Assembly: GCA_902615165.1 (NCBI GenBank)
Contig: CACMNZ010000011.1
Location: forward strand, 1 to 31,565
Source of the DNA: an uncultured Prochlorococcus sp.
GTDB lineage: Bacteria > Cyanobacteriota > Cyanobacteriia > PCC-6307 > Cyanobiaceae
Direction of reading: 5' to 3'
DNA: 31,565 nt
The notes below the pieces were generated by a model. That model was not told where the DNA came from and searched no databases. It was given only the letters and a program-made list of their open reading frames with translations. The position numbers and the translations under genes are program-made. Positions 31,490 through 31,565 of the stretch are shown in pieces. Every line of letters starts with the position of its first letter. Position 1 is the stretch's first letter.

Positions 31490-31565
31490 CTATTTTATTA
31501 ACTCTTTAAGATCAATATCTGATCTAGATCCTAATTGCGTAATTATTTGCCCCGCACAAATTGAA
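31490..31565 (-). CDS. C-terminal end of a probable PfkB-family carbohydrate/adenosine kinase
   Basis: Twenty-five codons are visible before the right edge, ending at TAG (31490-31492). The reading SICAGQIITQLGSRSDIDLKE resembles the C-terminal helix of PfkB-family sugar kinases. The rest of the gene lies outside the window, so the catalytic motif cannot be checked. Family assignment is tentative. Confidence 0.5.
   Translation of the reverse strand, partial: SICAGQIITQLGSRSDIDLKELIK

Overview
This window is chromosomal DNA from a streamlined marine picocyanobacterium, almost certainly a high-light-clade Prochlorococcus. The evidence is strong AT richness, very short intergenic gaps, a photosystem I subunit gene (psaF), a small high-light-inducible (hli) gene, a cyanobacterial-type SSB, glutamate-1-semialdehyde aminomutase and porphobilinogen deaminase for chlorophyll/haem synthesis, and several proteins typical of cyanobacteria (DUF2854 and DUF3153 types). 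The strain cannot be fixed from the sequence alone. I see no insertion sequence, phage gene, CRISPR array, integrase or sharp compositional break. This is core genome rather than a genomic island.

Layout. 1-1572: psaF (cut by the left edge) diverges from tsaD, which is followed after 5 nt by hli. 1733-5778: a Na+/H+ antiporter gene runs into gltX, which ends a minus-strand translation cluster (PepSY-type membrane protein, rplS, tRNA-Trp, small SH3-like protein, tRNA-Asp, gltX). 5874-7436: map converges on a short-chain dehydrogenase gene. 7591-10950: five plus-strand genes of mostly unknown role (BioD/DRTGG NTPase, SLOG-type protein, YajQ, 68-aa protein, SPFH/prohibitin), ending at a hairpin terminator. 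11020-13394: hemL and xth on the minus strand. 13466-16628: two hypothetical genes, then larC translationally coupled to a UPF0104-type membrane protein. 16625-20026: minus-strand yjbQ, PCD, COG0523 GTPase and iron-permease genes. 20135-22291: an M32 carboxypeptidase gene and ppa. 22292-24526: hemC and the principal sigma factor. 24850-31483: priA, a DUF3153-type membrane protein, argB, DUF2854, a 60-aa protein, ssb, cobK and cutA. The right edge holds the last codons of a probable PfkB-family sugar kinase.

How the genes work together. Tetrapyrrole supply (hemL, hemC, cobK) sits among photosynthesis (psaF, hli), translation (gltX, rplS, tsaD, map, two tRNAs), replication/repair (priA, ssb, xth) and metal handling (futB-type permease, COG0523 GTPase, larC, cutA). 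Genes are tightly packed. Several convergent pairs overlap or abut at their stop codons, and at least six genes start with TTG and one with GTG.

I did not find a clear, self-contained new defence or mobile system. The points most worth a second look are the cluster of uncharacterised nucleotide-binding genes at 7591-10950, a fused DUF3153-type protein with an internal lipobox, a His-rich 21-bp tandem repeat in the COG0523 gene, a full-length LarC with no partner in the window, a near-leaderless gltX behind tRNA-Asp, and several intergenic inverted repeats.
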